Shown: positions 49,018-57,721, counted from the stretch's first letter. The stretch is 64,000 bases of DNA from Chersky-840 sp963838775 (GCA_963838775.1 CAWISP010000009.1:124001-188000); one strand, 5' to 3'. Made by a program: numbers and translations. Notes: generated by a model from the letters alone, not told the origin.

Positions 49018-49038
49018 ATCAAGATCCAGAACGTCTGA
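49018..49038 (+). repeat. Right attachment repeat: second copy of the rpsJ 3' end
   Basis: Reads ATC AAG ATC CAG AAC GTC TGA, that is IKIQNV-stop, the usual end of an S10 protein, with no rest of rpsJ before it. It matches 18 of 21 bases of 44962-44982. It is probably the original chromosomal end of rpsJ, displaced by the element. Confidence 0.75.
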
Positions 49039-49333
49039 GCCTGCCGCACCCCGTCGCCGGGGTGAAACGGCGGGTGGCAGGCCCCGAAACCATGGTGTAA
49101 CGTCGCAGGTCGGGCCGATTTCGGCCCTGTAGGCCGAATCGACGTCTCCGAGCGCCTGCCGGCATTTCAGGTAGGGACCTCGGGGCAGAACCTGGCGAGC
49201 GCTCCGCTCCGGGCTTCCCGGGCGGAGCGTTGGCATGCGAACCGGGCGCCGGTGACGGCGCCGAAGAACCGAACCAGGCGTGCCGCGCGTTGGCGGCCGC
49301 TCCAGCAAGAGGACGGAAGGGACCCCATCCACC
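49039..49333 (+). promoter_or_regulatory. Region before rplC with strong hairpin
   Basis: This 295-bp stretch of backbone DNA follows the element and has no gene I can support. At 49200-49229 there is a large dyad: CGCTCCG pairs with CGGAGCG around an inner CCGGG/CCCGG stem. It may be a leader element or terminator. Any promoter that now drives rplC-rplD must lie here or in the element. GGAAGGGA at 49316-49323 is the rplC ribosome binding site. Confidence 0.4.
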
Positions 49334-49990
49334 GTGGCGACCAAGGCGATCGTCGGCGAGAAGGTCGGCATGACCCAGGTCTGGGACGAGAACAACCGCG
49401 CCATCCCGGTGACGGTGCTCAAGATCGCGCCCCTGCGCGTGGTGCAGGTCAAGACGCCCGAGCGCGAGGGATACGCCGCCCTGCAGGTGACGTGGGGTGT
49501 CCAGCGGACGTCGTCGCTCAACAAGCCCGAACAGGGACACTTCTCCGCCGCCGGAGTGGAGCCGGGCCGTCATCTCGTGGAGCTCCGGCTCGATGACGCC
49601 AGTGGGTACGAGGTCGGCCAGCAGCTCACCGCCGACCTCATGACGGCGGGCGAGCGGGTCGACGCCATCGCCGTCTCCAAGGGCAAGGGCTTCGCTGGCG
49701 CCATGAAGCGGCACAACTTCAAGGGCCAGGGTGCGGCGCACGGCAACCACAAGAAGCACCGGTCACCGGGATCGATCGGGGCGTGTGCCACTCCCTCTCG
49801 TGTTTTCAAAGGAACCCGCATGGCGGGGCGGATGGGTGGGCATCAGGTCACCACGCTCAACCTCGAAGTGGTCCAGGCCGACGCCGAGCGCGAGCTGATC
49901 CTCGTACGGGGCGCCGTCCCTGGCCCGCGGGGCGGCATGGTCGTCCTGCGCAACACCGTCAAGGGCACGAACGGGGTGAGCGTCTCATGA
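49334..49990 (+). CDS. rplC: 50S ribosomal protein L3
   Basis: Early-assembly protein that reaches the peptidyl transferase centre. Of 218 residues, taken from GTG 49334, giving VATKAIVGEKVGMTQVWDE at the N-terminus. Conserved FKGQGAAHGNHKKHRSPGSI and VFKGTRMAGRMGG contain the rRNA-binding loop. Its stop overlaps rplD (ATGA). Confidence 0.96.
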   Translation: MATKAIVGEKVGMTQVWDENNRAIPVTVLKIAPLRVVQVKTPEREGYAALQVTWGVQRTSSLNKPEQGHFSAAGVEPGRHLVELRLDDASGYEVGQQLTADLMTAGERVDAIAVSKGKGFAGAMKRHNFKGQGAAHGNHKKHRSPGSIGACATPSRVFKGTRMAGRMGGHQVTTLNLEVVQADAERELILVRGAVPGPRGGMVVLRNTVKGTNGVSVS

Positions 49991-50862
49991 CCACCGCCAC
50001 CATTACCCCCAGTGGGCAGCGGCGTCGTGTCCGACCCGAGCCCGAGCACCGCACCGTCGAGCGCAGGCGGATCGATGGCACCGTGATCGACACCGTCACC
50101 CTCGACCCGCAGATCTTCGGGGTCGAGCCCAACAGGGCCGTGCTCCACCAGGTGATCACCGCCCAGCTCGCCGCGGCCCGGGCCGGTACCCAGTCGACGC
50201 GCACCCGGGCCGAGGTGTCGGGTGGTGGCGCCAAGCCCTTCCGTCAGAAGGGCACGGGCCGTGCCCGTCAGGGCTCGACCCGGTCCCCGCAGTGGTCGGG
50301 TGGTGGGGTGGCCCTCGGGCCCAAGCCCCGCTCGTACCACCAGCGCACCCCGAAGAAGATGATCCGCCTCGCCCTGTACTCGGCCCTCTCGGACCGGGCG
50401 TCGGACGGCAAGGTCGTGGTCGTCGACGAGTGGTCGTTCCCGGCCCCGAGGACCAAGGACGCCGTGGCGGCCCTGGCTGCGCTCGAGCTGACCGGTCGGG
50501 TGCTCGTGGTGCTCGACCCCGACGACGGCATCCCCGATCGTTCCTTCGCCAACCTGCGTGAGGTCCAGACCATGCAGGTCAGTGAGCTCAACGCCTACGA
50601 CGTGCTCAAGAGCGACTGGGTGGTGTTCACCGACGCCACCCTGCCGGGGGAGACGACCCCGGCGCCGAGCAAGCTCACCGCCGCCCGCAAGCCTCGGCGC
50701 GCCCCCCAGCCCAAGCCGGCTGCGGCCGCCGACAAGACCCCCGCCGACGTGACCGCCGTCGGCGAGGAGACCGCCACCGACGAGGTCGAGACCACGACCA
50801 CCGCCGGGGCCGACACCGCCGCCGACGGGCCCGATGCCGATGACGACGGGAGCGACGCATGA
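49987..50862 (+). CDS. rplD: 50S ribosomal protein L4, with long tail
   Basis: Exit-tunnel protein; in some bacteria it also represses the S10 operon. The extended loop GAKPFRQKGTGRARQGS and the C-terminal VSELNAYDVLKSDWVVFTD are normal. Residues 225-291 are an added Ala/Pro/Thr then Asp-rich tail (ending DGPDADDDGSDA). Total 291 residues against about 205 usually. Junctions on both sides are ATGA overlaps. Confidence 0.95.
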   Translation: MTTATITPSGQRRRVRPEPEHRTVERRRIDGTVIDTVTLDPQIFGVEPNRAVLHQVITAQLAAARAGTQSTRTRAEVSGGGAKPFRQKGTGRARQGSTRSPQWSGGGVALGPKPRSYHQRTPKKMIRLALYSALSDRASDGKVVVVDEWSFPAPRTKDAVAALAALELTGRVLVVLDPDDGIPDRSFANLREVQTMQVSELNAYDVLKSDWVVFTDATLPGETTPAPSKLTAARKPRRAPQPKPAAAADKTPADVTAVGEETATDEVETTTTAGADTAADGPDADDDGSDA

Positions 50863-51152
50863 AGAACGCCGAGCAGGTCCTGGTGCGGCCCGTCGTCTCG
50901 GAGAAGTCCTACGCCCTCATGGAGGACGGCGCCTATGTCTTCGTGGTGGCGCCCGACGCCACCAAGATCGACGTCCGTCACGCCGTCGAGCAGGTGTTCG
51001 GTGTGCGGGTGAAGAGCGTGAACACCCTGAACCGCAAGGGGAAGACGCGCCGGAACCGCAAGACCAACACCGTCGGGACCCGTTCGGCCACCAAGCGGGC
51101 CGTTGTCACGCTCGCCGGTGGCGACAAGATCGACCTGTTCGAGAAGAGCTGA
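50859..51152 (+). CDS. rplW: 50S ribosomal protein L23
   Basis: Tunnel-exit protein that docks trigger factor and SRP. Of 97 residues with VLVRPVVSEKSYALMEDG and RVKSVNTLNRKGKTRRNRK. Overlaps rplD by four bases. Confidence 0.96.
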   Translation: MKNAEQVLVRPVVSEKSYALMEDGAYVFVVAPDATKIDVRHAVEQVFGVRVKSVNTLNRKGKTRRNRKTNTVGTRSATKRAVVTLAGGDKIDLFEKS

Positions 51153-51165
51153 GAGGTCTCCTCCG

Positions 51166-52002
51166 ATGGCCCTGCGTAAACGCAAGCCGACCAGTGCCGG
51201 TCGCCGGTTCCAAACCGCCTCGGACTTCTCCGAGATCACCCGGTCCGAGCCCGAGCGATCGCTCGTCGTGCCCAAGCCCGGGACCGGGGGACGCAACAGC
51301 TATGGGCGCAAGACGGCGCGGCACCGCGGCAGTGGTCACAAGCAGCAGTACCGCCTGGTGGACTTCAAGCGGGACAAGGATGGCGTTCCCGCCAAGGTGG
51401 CGGCCATCGAGTACGACCCCAACCGCAACGCCCGTATCGCCTTGCTGCACTACTACGACGGCGAGAAGCGTTACATCCTCGCCCCCGCCCAGGTCCAGGT
51501 GGGCGACGTGCTGGCGAGTGGTCAGGGCTCGGAGATCCGGCCCGGCAACGCGCTGCCGCTTCGCTACATCCCGGTGGGCTCGACGGTGCACAACGTCGAG
51601 CTGCGTCCCGGACAAGGTGGCAAGCTGGCCCGGGGCGCGGGGATGAGCGCGCAGCTCGTGGCCAAAGAAGGCCAGTTCGCTACCCTCCGGCTTCCCTCGA
51701 CCGAGATGCGCCGCGTGCCCATCGACTGCCGGGGGACCCTGGGGGAAGTCGGCAACGCCGAGGCCGAGCTGATCTCGATCGGCAAGGCCGGCCGTAACCG
51801 TTGGAAGGGCGTGCGTCCCCAGACCCGGGGCGTCGCCATGAACCCTGTCGACCACCCTCTCGGTGGTGGGGAGGGCAAGTCGTCGGGAGGCCGGCACCCG
51901 GTGTCGCCGTGGGGAAAGCCCGAGGGCCGGACCCGCTCGCGTCACAAGCGGTCGGATCAGATGATCGTGCGCCGCCGCCGCAGTCGTGGGGCGCGGCGAT
52001 GA
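51166..52002 (+). CDS. rplB: 50S ribosomal protein L2
   Basis: Core 23S-binding protein. Of 278 residues from ATG 51166 (MALRKRKPTSAGRRF) with GAGAGG upstream. Conserved GGGRN-type start (GTGGRNSYGRKTARHRGSGH), NVELRPGQGGKLARGAG and the catalytic-region loop GVAMNPVDHPLGGGEGKSS are present. Confidence 0.97.
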   Translation: MALRKRKPTSAGRRFQTASDFSEITRSEPERSLVVPKPGTGGRNSYGRKTARHRGSGHKQQYRLVDFKRDKDGVPAKVAAIEYDPNRNARIALLHYYDGEKRYILAPAQVQVGDVLASGQGSEIRPGNALPLRYIPVGSTVHNVELRPGQGGKLARGAGMSAQLVAKEGQFATLRLPSTEMRRVPIDCRGTLGEVGNAEAELISIGKAGRNRWKGVRPQTRGVAMNPVDHPLGGGEGKSSGGRHPVSPWGKPEGRTRSRHKRSDQMIVRRRRSRGARR

Positions 52003-52026
52003 CCGGAGTCGAAGGAGCACTGCCGC

Positions 52027-52305
52027 ATGCCGCGTAGCCTCAAGAAGGGGCCCTTCGTGGACGACCACCTGCTCAAGAAGGTGGACGCCCTGAACGCCAC
52101 CAACGAGAAGCGCGTGATCAAGACGTGGTCACGACGCTCCACGATCATCCCCGACATGGTGGGCCACACCATCGCCGTGCACGACGGGCGCAAGCACGTG
52201 CCCGTGTACATCACCGAGTCGATGGTGGGCCACAAGCTCGGCGAGTTCGCCATGACACGCACCTTCCGGTACCACGCCGGTCAGGAACGGCAAGCGAGGC
52301 GATGA
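52027..52305 (+). CDS. rpsS: 30S ribosomal protein S19
   Basis: Small-subunit head protein of 92 residues: MPRSLKKGPFVDDHLLKKV, TWSRRSTIIPDMVGHTIAVH and VGHKLGEFAMTRTFRYHAG. AAGGAG precedes the ATG. One base separates it from rplV. Confidence 0.97.
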   Translation: MPRSLKKGPFVDDHLLKKVDALNATNEKRVIKTWSRRSTIIPDMVGHTIAVHDGRKHVPVYITESMVGHKLGEFAMTRTFRYHAGQERQARR

Positions 52306-52306
52306 C

Positions 52307-53167
52307 GTGCCGGGTGTGAAGACCAACGAGGTTCCCGGCACGCGGGCGGTACTGCGTCACTACCGCATGTCGGCGTACAAGGCGCGCCAGGTTCTCGACC
52401 TCATCCGGGGTTGCGACGCCGATCGGGCCGAGGAGATCCTCCACGCCACGCCGCGCGAAGCGGCCCGGGTGGTCGCCAAGGTGCTGGCCTCGGCCGTCGC
52501 CAATGCCCGCACCAACGATCAGCTCGACCACGACGAGCTCTTTGTGTCGGCCTGCTACGCCGACGAGGGGACCACCCTCAAGCGGTGGCGCCCCCGGGCC
52601 CGGGGCCGCGCCACCCGGATCCGCAAGCGCACGTGTCACATCACGGTCATCGTGAGCCGGCTGCCCGAGGACAAGCTCGAACGGCGCCGCGCCCGACGCA
52701 GCGCCGAGACGGCGGGCCTCCGTTCCCGCCGGGTGGCTGCATCGAGGCGAGGAGACGGCGGCGTCGGTCCTGACACGCCCCGGTCCGCGACCAAGGCCGC
52801 GAGCGACGTCGAGGTCGAGGATCTCGATCCCACGTCCACCGGCGTCGTCGAGGACGGCGACGAGGTCGACGGCGAGGCGGTCGGCTCGGAGGTCGACGAG
52901 GTCAACGGCGACGACGTCGGACCTGTGGTCGAAGCCGATACCGAAGTGGCGGCGGACGAGGATGGCGAATTCGAAGAGCCGGCATGGTTGAACGAGGAGC
53001 TCGCCGAGACCGACGCCGACACGGAAACCGAGCCCGAGACCGAGGAAGAAGCGCCTCCGGCACCCAAACCACGCCGCACGCGCGGCGCCCGGAAGCGCAC
53101 GACCAAGGCCACCGCCGACGCCGATGAGGGCGACTCCGGCGCACCGGGCGAAGAAGAGAAGGACTGA
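52307..53167 (+). CDS. rplV: 50S ribosomal protein L22, with very long acidic tail
   Basis: The L22 core is residues 1-130: VLRHYRMSAYKARQVLDLIRG, AARVVAKVLASAVANA and the tunnel hairpin LKRWRPRARGRATRIRKRTC. Residues 140-286 are an acidic disordered tail (EVDGEAVGSEVDEVNGDD; TDADTETEPETEEEAPP) with a short basic patch near the end. The protein is more than twice the usual 115-130 residues. GTG start at 52307. Confidence 0.94.
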   Translation: MPGVKTNEVPGTRAVLRHYRMSAYKARQVLDLIRGCDADRAEEILHATPREAARVVAKVLASAVANARTNDQLDHDELFVSACYADEGTTLKRWRPRARGRATRIRKRTCHITVIVSRLPEDKLERRRARRSAETAGLRSRRVAASRRGDGGVGPDTPRSATKAASDVEVEDLDPTSTGVVEDGDEVDGEAVGSEVDEVNGDDVGPVVEADTEVAADEDGEFEEPAWLNEELAETDADTETEPETEEEAPPAPKPRRTRGARKRTTKATADADEGDSGAPGEEEKD

Positions 53168-53170
53168 GCC

Positions 53171-54160
53171 ATGGGCCAGAAGGTCAATCCGTACGGGTTC
53201 CGCCTCGGCGTGACCACAGACTGGAAGTCGCGCTGGTTCGAGGAGCGCAACTACCAGGATTTCATCATCGAGGACTGGAAGATCCGTGACTACCTCATGT
53301 CCCAGCTCGAATCGGCGGCCGTGAGCCGTATCGAGATCGAGCGGACGCGTGACCGTTTGCGGGTCGACATCCACACCGCCCGGCCCGGCATCGTCATCGG
53401 GCGGCGCGGTTCGGAAGCCGACCGCCTCAAGAAGAAGCTCGAGGACATCACCGGCCTACGTAACCGCATTCAGCTCAACATCCAGGAGATCAAGCAGCCT
53501 GAGCTCGATGCCGCCTTGATCGCGCAGAGCATCGCCGACCAGCTGACCCGGCGGGTCGCCTTCCGCCGGGCCATGAAGCGCGCCATGCAGACCGTGACCA
53601 AAGCCGGGGCCCTCGGGGTCCGCGTCCAGTGCGCGGGACGCTTGGGGGGTTCGGAGATGGCCCGTCGTGAGGGGTATCGGGAGGGGCGGGTCCCCTTGCA
53701 CACCCTGCGCGCCGACATCGACTACGGGTTTCGCGAGGCGAAGACGACCTTTGGCCGCATCGGGGTGAAGGTGTGGATCTACAAGGGCGACATCCTGCCC
53801 TACAAGCTGTCGTCGGAGGACAAGATCTCTCGTGAAGCGGCCATGGCCGCCGGCGAGACCTCGGGCCAGTCGGGCCCGCGTCGCCTCGTCACCGCCGGTG
53901 GGGGACGTCGTCGCGCCGAGCAGGGCGAGCCCGGCAGTGTGCTCACCGCCCCGGAGTCGACCGACGCCGACGGCGTGGCGTCCCCGACCGATGCCGGGGC
54001 CCCCGGCGACGCCGGGGTCGAGACGGCGGCGGCACCGCTGCCCGGCGCCGCGCCGGCCGGGGACGACTTCGAGCGCCTGTTGGCCGAGGAAGAAGAGATC
54101 GAGCGCCGTACCCGTAACGAGCATCACGAGACGCCGCACTTCCGCAAGGAGTCCGACTGA
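53171..54160 (+). CDS. rpsC: 30S ribosomal protein S3, with C-terminal tail
   Basis: Part of the mRNA entry channel. The KH domain (IVIGRRGSEADRLKKKLEDI) and C-domain (CAGRLGGSEMARREGYREGR; IDYGFREAKTTFGRIGVKVW) are normal to about residue 215. Residues 220-329 are a mixed Gly/Ala/Pro and acidic tail ending with EEEEIERRTRNEHHETPHF. Length 329 against about 210-275. Its stop TGA shares a base with the rplP ATG. Confidence 0.95.
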   Translation: MGQKVNPYGFRLGVTTDWKSRWFEERNYQDFIIEDWKIRDYLMSQLESAAVSRIEIERTRDRLRVDIHTARPGIVIGRRGSEADRLKKKLEDITGLRNRIQLNIQEIKQPELDAALIAQSIADQLTRRVAFRRAMKRAMQTVTKAGALGVRVQCAGRLGGSEMARREGYREGRVPLHTLRADIDYGFREAKTTFGRIGVKVWIYKGDILPYKLSSEDKISREAAMAAGETSGQSGPRRLVTAGGGRRRAEQGEPGSVLTAPESTDADGVASPTDAGAPGDAGVETAAAPLPGAAPAGDDFERLLAEEEEIERRTRNEHHETPHFRKESD

Positions 54161-54597
54161 TGCTCATGCCTCGGAAGGTCAAGCACCGCAAGCAGCATCG
54201 CGGGCGCCTCAACGGTTTGGCCAAGGGCGCATCGACGATCAACTTCGGTGACTTCGGGATCCAGGCGCTCGAGCCGGCGTGGATCACCCAGCGCCAGATC
54301 GAAGCCGCTCGAATCGCCATGACCCGTCACGTCAAGCGAGGCGGCAAGGTTTGGATCCGGGTCTTTCCCGACAAGCCCGTGACGCAGAAGCCGGCCGAGA
54401 CGCGCATGGGGTCGGGCAAGGGGAACCCCGAGCACTGGGTGGCCGTGGTCCGACCAGGTCGGATCCTGTTCGAGTTGGCCGGGGTGGACCGCGACCTGGC
54501 CCGCGAGGCCATGGAGCGGGCCATCCAGAAGCTCCCCTTCAAGGCCCGATTCGTCGTTCGGCCGGGCACGCACGGCGCGCCCGAGGTGGAGGTGTAG
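54160..54597 (+). CDS. rplP: 50S ribosomal protein L16
   Basis: Binds near the A-site tRNA elbow. Of 145 residues: MPRKVKHRKQHRGRLNGLA (ATG at 54160 or 54166), ARIAMTRHVKRGGKVWIRVF and RMGSGKGNPEHWVAVVRPGR. Confidence 0.97.
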   Translation: MLMPRKVKHRKQHRGRLNGLAKGASTINFGDFGIQALEPAWITQRQIEAARIAMTRHVKRGGKVWIRVFPDKPVTQKPAETRMGSGKGNPEHWVAVVRPGRILFELAGVDRDLAREAMERAIQKLPFKARFVVRPGTHGAPEVEV

Positions 54598-54604
54598 TCG
54601 AGCC

Positions 54605-55009
54605 ATGCCCAACGCTTCCGAACTGCGTGAGCTCGACGACGAGGAGCTCGAGAACCGCCTGACCGAGTACCGGCGCGAGATGCTGAACCTCCGCTTCCAA
54701 CTGGCCACCGGACAGCTCGACAACATCGTGCGCCTCTCGGTGGTCCGCAAGGACGTTGCCCGGGTCCTCACGATCATGCGCGATCGCGAGATCGCCCTGG
54801 CCGAAGGCCGCGACGCCGGTCCGGTGCTGTCCACCCGCCCGGCGCGACGGCGCGCCGCCGAGACGTTCGAGCTCGAGGATGAGCCGATCCAGGCTCGTCG
54901 CCCCCGGCGCCCGCGGGCCCAGAGCTCCGACGAGGTCTCCGAGCTCGCCGACGAAGAGGACACAGCAATTCCGGGCGGCGACGATGATGCGGACGAGGAG
55001 GACGAGTGA
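54605..55009 (+). CDS. rpmC: 50S ribosomal protein L29, with acidic tail
   Basis: The L29 helical hairpin is residues 1-65 (ASELRELDDEELENRLTEYR; LNLRFQLATGQLDN; RVLTIMRDREIA). Residues 70-134 are an extra tail, first Arg-rich then strongly acidic (ending DDDADEEDE). Usual length is 60-80. Stop overlaps rpsQ (ATGA). Confidence 0.94.
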   Translation: MPNASELRELDDEELENRLTEYRREMLNLRFQLATGQLDNIVRLSVVRKDVARVLTIMRDREIALAEGRDAGPVLSTRPARRRAAETFELEDEPIQARRPRRPRAQSSDEVSELADEEDTAIPGGDDDADEEDE

Positions 55010-55290
55010 TGGCCGAGGAAGAGGCAGCTGCCCAGGCGCCGCGTCGCAGTCGCAAGACGCGCGAGGGTCTCGTCGTCTCCGACAAGATGGAGGCCACCGT
55101 GGTGGTGGCGGTGACCGAGCGTGTCCGCCACGCCCGTTACGGCAAGACGGTGCAGCGCACCCGCAAGCTCTATGCGCATGACACGGAGAACGACGCCAAG
55201 ATCGGTGATCGGGTCCGGGTCGTCGAAACGCGTCCGCTGTCGAAGCTCAAGCGCTGGCGCGTGACCGAAGTCCTGGAGCGTGCCCGGTGA
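55006..55290 (+). CDS. rpsQ: 30S ribosomal protein S17
   Basis: Of 94 residues. An N-terminal Glu/Ala/Arg stretch leads into KTREGLVVSDKMEATVVVAV, HARYGKTVQRTRKLYAHD and GDRVRVVETRPLSKLKRWRV, all typical. Overlaps rplN by four bases (GTGA). Confidence 0.96.
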   Translation: MMAEEEAAAQAPRRSRKTREGLVVSDKMEATVVVAVTERVRHARYGKTVQRTRKLYAHDTENDAKIGDRVRVVETRPLSKLKRWRVTEVLERAR

Positions 55291-55655
55291 TCCAACAGGA
55301 GTCTCGCCTCAAGGTGGCGGACAACTCCGGAGCACGTGTCGTGCTGTGCATCAAGGTGCTCGGGGGCTCGCGCCGTCGCTACGCCGGCATCGGCGACGTC
55401 TTCGTGGCGACCGTCAAGGACGCCATCCCCGGGGCCGCCGTCAAAAAGGGAGAGGTCGTCAAGTGCGTGGTGGTACGGACCGCCAAGGAGACCCGCCGGC
55501 CCGACGGCAGCTACATCAGATTCGACGAGAACGCCGCTGTTCTCATCAACGACCAGCAGCAACCACGAGGCACCCGGATCTTCGGGCCCGTGGGACGCGA
55601 ACTGCGTGACAAGAGGTTCATGCGGATCGTGTCGCTTGCTCCGGAGGTGTTGTAA
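55287..55655 (+). CDS. rplN: 50S ribosomal protein L14
   Basis: Of 122 residues, GTG start: MIQQESRLKVADNSGARVVL, GDVFVATVKDAIPGAAVKKG and RGTRIFGPVGRELRDKRFMR. Standard in every respect. Confidence 0.98.
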   Translation: MIQQESRLKVADNSGARVVLCIKVLGGSRRRYAGIGDVFVATVKDAIPGAAVKKGEVVKCVVVRTAKETRRPDGSYIRFDENAAVLINDQQQPRGTRIFGPVGRELRDKRFMRIVSLAPEVL

Positions 55656-55963
55656 TGCGAATTCGCAAGGGTGACACGGTGCAGGTGCTGTCGGGCAAGC
55701 ACCGGGGAAAGCGCGGCCAGGTGATGGTGGCGCTCCCCGAGCAGGGCAAGGTGATCGTCGACGGCGCCAACATGGCCAAGCGCCACACCAAGCCTCGGGG
55801 TGCGACCATGCAGGGCGGGATCATCGACAAGGACATGCCGTTGCCGGTGTCCGCCGTCGCCATCGTGTGCCCAGCGTGCGGGCCGACGCGCATCGGCATG
55901 CGGATCGACGAGACGGGTCGCAAGGTCCGGGTGTGTCGCAAGTGCGGGACGGATCTGTCATGA
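55655..55963 (+). CDS. rplX: 50S ribosomal protein L24, with zinc ribbon
   Basis: Assembly initiator of 102 residues. KOW motif IRKGDTVQVLSGKHRGKRGQ. The C-terminal half carries CPACGPTRIG and CRKCGTDLS, a four-cysteine zinc ribbon found in a subset of L24 proteins. Shares a base with the rplN stop (TAATG). Confidence 0.96.
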   Translation: MRIRKGDTVQVLSGKHRGKRGQVMVALPEQGKVIVDGANMAKRHTKPRGATMQGGIIDKDMPLPVSAVAIVCPACGPTRIGMRIDETGRKVRVCRKCGTDLS

Positions 55964-56532
55964 CCATGGCTCCCACCCGTAGCCGTCCCCGGCTGAAGGA
56001 GCGCTACGACCAGACCCTGCGCGCCGAGCTCCAGCAACACCTGGGCCTGGCCAACATCATGCAGGTGCCGCGCCTCGAGAAGGTCGTGATCAACATGGGG
56101 GTGGGCAAGGCCACCCAGCAGCCTTCGCTCATCGAGGGGGCGGTCCGCGACCTGGAGGTGATCACCGGTCAAAAGCCCGTGGTGACCCGGGCCCGACAGT
56201 CCATCGCCGCCTTCAAGCTGCGCGAGGGCATGCCCATCGGTGCCAAGGTGACGCTGCGGGGCGACCGGGCCTGGGAATTCCTCGACCGGCTGATCTCGGT
56301 CGCCATCCCCCGGATCCGCGACTTCCGGGGTCTGTCGCCGAGTTCCTTCGACGGCCGGGGCAACTACACCTTCGGGGTGACCGAGCAGCTGATCTTCCCC
56401 GAGGTGGACTACGACCGCATCGACAACATCCGCGGCATGGACATCACCATCTGCATCAGCGCCCAGAACGACGAAGAGGGCCGCGCCTTCCTCGTCGCCT
56501 TCGGCTTCCCTTTCAAGCAGGAGATCGTCTAG
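55960..56532 (+). CDS. rplE: 50S ribosomal protein L5
   Basis: 5S rRNA-binding protein of 190 residues. VPRLEKVVINMGVGKATQQP, TGQKPVVTRARQSIAAFKLR and GVTEQLIFPEVDYDRIDNIR are conserved. ATG 55960 overlaps rplX; a second ATG at 55966 is possible. Confidence 0.97.
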   Translation: MTMAPTRSRPRLKERYDQTLRAELQQHLGLANIMQVPRLEKVVINMGVGKATQQPSLIEGAVRDLEVITGQKPVVTRARQSIAAFKLREGMPIGAKVTLRGDRAWEFLDRLISVAIPRIRDFRGLSPSSFDGRGNYTFGVTEQLIFPEVDYDRIDNIRGMDITICISAQNDEEGRAFLVAFGFPFKQEIV

Positions 56533-56536
56533 CACC

Positions 56537-56722
56537 ATGGCCAAGAAGGCATTGATCGAGAAGCAACAGCGGACGCCCAAGTTCAAGGTCCGGGCGTACA
56601 CGAGGTGCCGGCGGTGTGGCCGGCCCCGGGCCGTGTTGCGCAAGTTCGGCCTCTGTCGCATCTGCCTGCGCGTCATGGTGCACTCGGGGGAGATCCCCGG
56701 CGTCACCAAGGCGAGCTGGTGA
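56537..56722 (+). CDS. rpsN: 30S ribosomal protein S14, zinc type (S14 Z)
   Basis: Of 61 residues, MAKKALIEKQQRTPKFKVRA with the zinc pairs CRRCGRP and CRICLR. This short zinc form is the usual one in this operon position in actinobacteria. Confidence 0.97.
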   Translation: MAKKALIEKQQRTPKFKVRAYTRCRRCGRPRAVLRKFGLCRICLRVMVHSGEIPGVTKASW

Positions 56723-56738
56723 GGGGAGGAACGCGCTC

Positions 56739-57143
56739 ATGACGATGACCGACCCCGTGGCCGACATGCTCACCCGCATCCGCAATGCCAACACCGCGAT
56801 GCACGACAGCGTCAAGATGCCGAGCTCGAAGCTCAAGGAATCTCTCGCCGTCATCCTCCAGCGTGAGGGGTACATCGCCGGGTTCGACGTTGCCCAGTCG
56901 GGCACGGGCCCCGGCAATGTGCTCGAGATCCAGCTCAAGTACGCGTCGGACCGGACGCGTACCATCGCGGGCCTCAAGCGGGTGTCGAGGCCCGGCCTGC
57001 GTATCTACGCGCGTGCCGACGGGCTGCCTCGGGTGCTGGGCGGCATGGGCGTGGCCGTGGTGTCCACCAGCCACGGTCTCATGACCGATCGCGAGGCCCG
57101 TCAGAAGCGGGTGGGCGGGGAGGTCCTCTGTTATGTGTGGTGA
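56739..57143 (+). CDS. rpsH: 30S ribosomal protein S8
   Basis: Of 134 residues from ATG 56739 (MTMTDPVADMLTRIRNANTA), with GGGGAGGA upstream. Conserved KRVSRPGLRIYARADGLPRV and GVAVVSTSHGLMTDREARQK. Confidence 0.97.
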   Translation: MTMTDPVADMLTRIRNANTAMHDSVKMPSSKLKESLAVILQREGYIAGFDVAQSGTGPGNVLEIQLKYASDRTRTIAGLKRVSRPGLRIYARADGLPRVLGGMGVAVVSTSHGLMTDREARQKRVGGEVLCYVW

Positions 57144-57179
57144 GAGCTCCCGTCTCTGTGCTCGCGAGGTGGTGCGCTG

Positions 57180-57719
57180 ATGTCTCGTGTTGGCCGTTCC
57201 CCCATCGCCGTCCCCGGCGGCGTCACCGTGACCCTCGACGAGAGGGTCGTCACCGTGGCCGGGCCGCAGGGCACCCTGACGCGTTCGCTCCCGGGAGCCA
57301 TCACCGTGCGCCAGGAGGACTCTGACCTTCTTGTCGAGCGCCCCGACGACCAGCGCCAGAACCGCGCCCTGCACGGCCTCACGCGCTCGCTCGTGGCCAA
57401 CATGGTGACCGGGGTGACCGCCGGGTTCTCGAAGGACCTCGAGATTGTGGGGGTGGGCTACCGCGCCATCGCCCGGGGGCCCTCCGCGCTCGAGCTCGCC
57501 CTGGGCTTCTCCCACCCCGTGACGGTGGAGGCTCCCGAGGGCGTAATCTTCGAGGTCCCCACGCCGACCCGGATCGTCGTGAAGGGGATCGACAAGGAAA
57601 AGGTCGGCCAGGTGGCTGCAGACATCAGGAAGCTCCGCAAACCCGAGCCCTACAAGGGCAAGGGCATCCGTTATGCCGGCGAACGCGTGATTCGCAAGGC
57701 CGGCAAGGCGGCCAAGTAG
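57180..57719 (+). CDS. rplF: 50S ribosomal protein L6
   Basis: Of 179 residues: MSRVGRSPIAVPGGVTVTL, LVANMVTGVTAGFSKDLEIVG-type core and the C-terminal signature PEPYKGKGIRYAGERVIRK. Confidence 0.97.
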   Translation: MSRVGRSPIAVPGGVTVTLDERVVTVAGPQGTLTRSLPGAITVRQEDSDLLVERPDDQRQNRALHGLTRSLVANMVTGVTAGFSKDLEIVGVGYRAIARGPSALELALGFSHPVTVEAPEGVIFEVPTPTRIVVKGIDKEKVGQVAADIRKLRKPEPYKGKGIRYAGERVIRKAGKAAK

Positions 57720-57721
57720 CC

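Larger units (their letters stand above)
44983..49038. mobile_element. 4.06-kb integrative element between rpsJ and rplC
   Basis: S10 operons normally run rpsJ-rplC with a short gap. Here 4.3 kb separates them, with genes on both strands: a tyrosine recombinase touching the rpsJ end, a lipoprotein, a zinc protein and HUH Rep on the opposite strand, and a winged-helix protein. The imperfect 21-bp repeat of the rpsJ end bounds it. Content suggests an integrated rolling-circle plasmid-type element. I saw no transfer, capsid or pI/Zot gene. Confidence 0.8.

Noticed and set aside
44983..49333. Inovirus-like prophage
   Set aside because: Rep and integrase fit, but no pI/Zot ATPase or small coat-protein set was seen.
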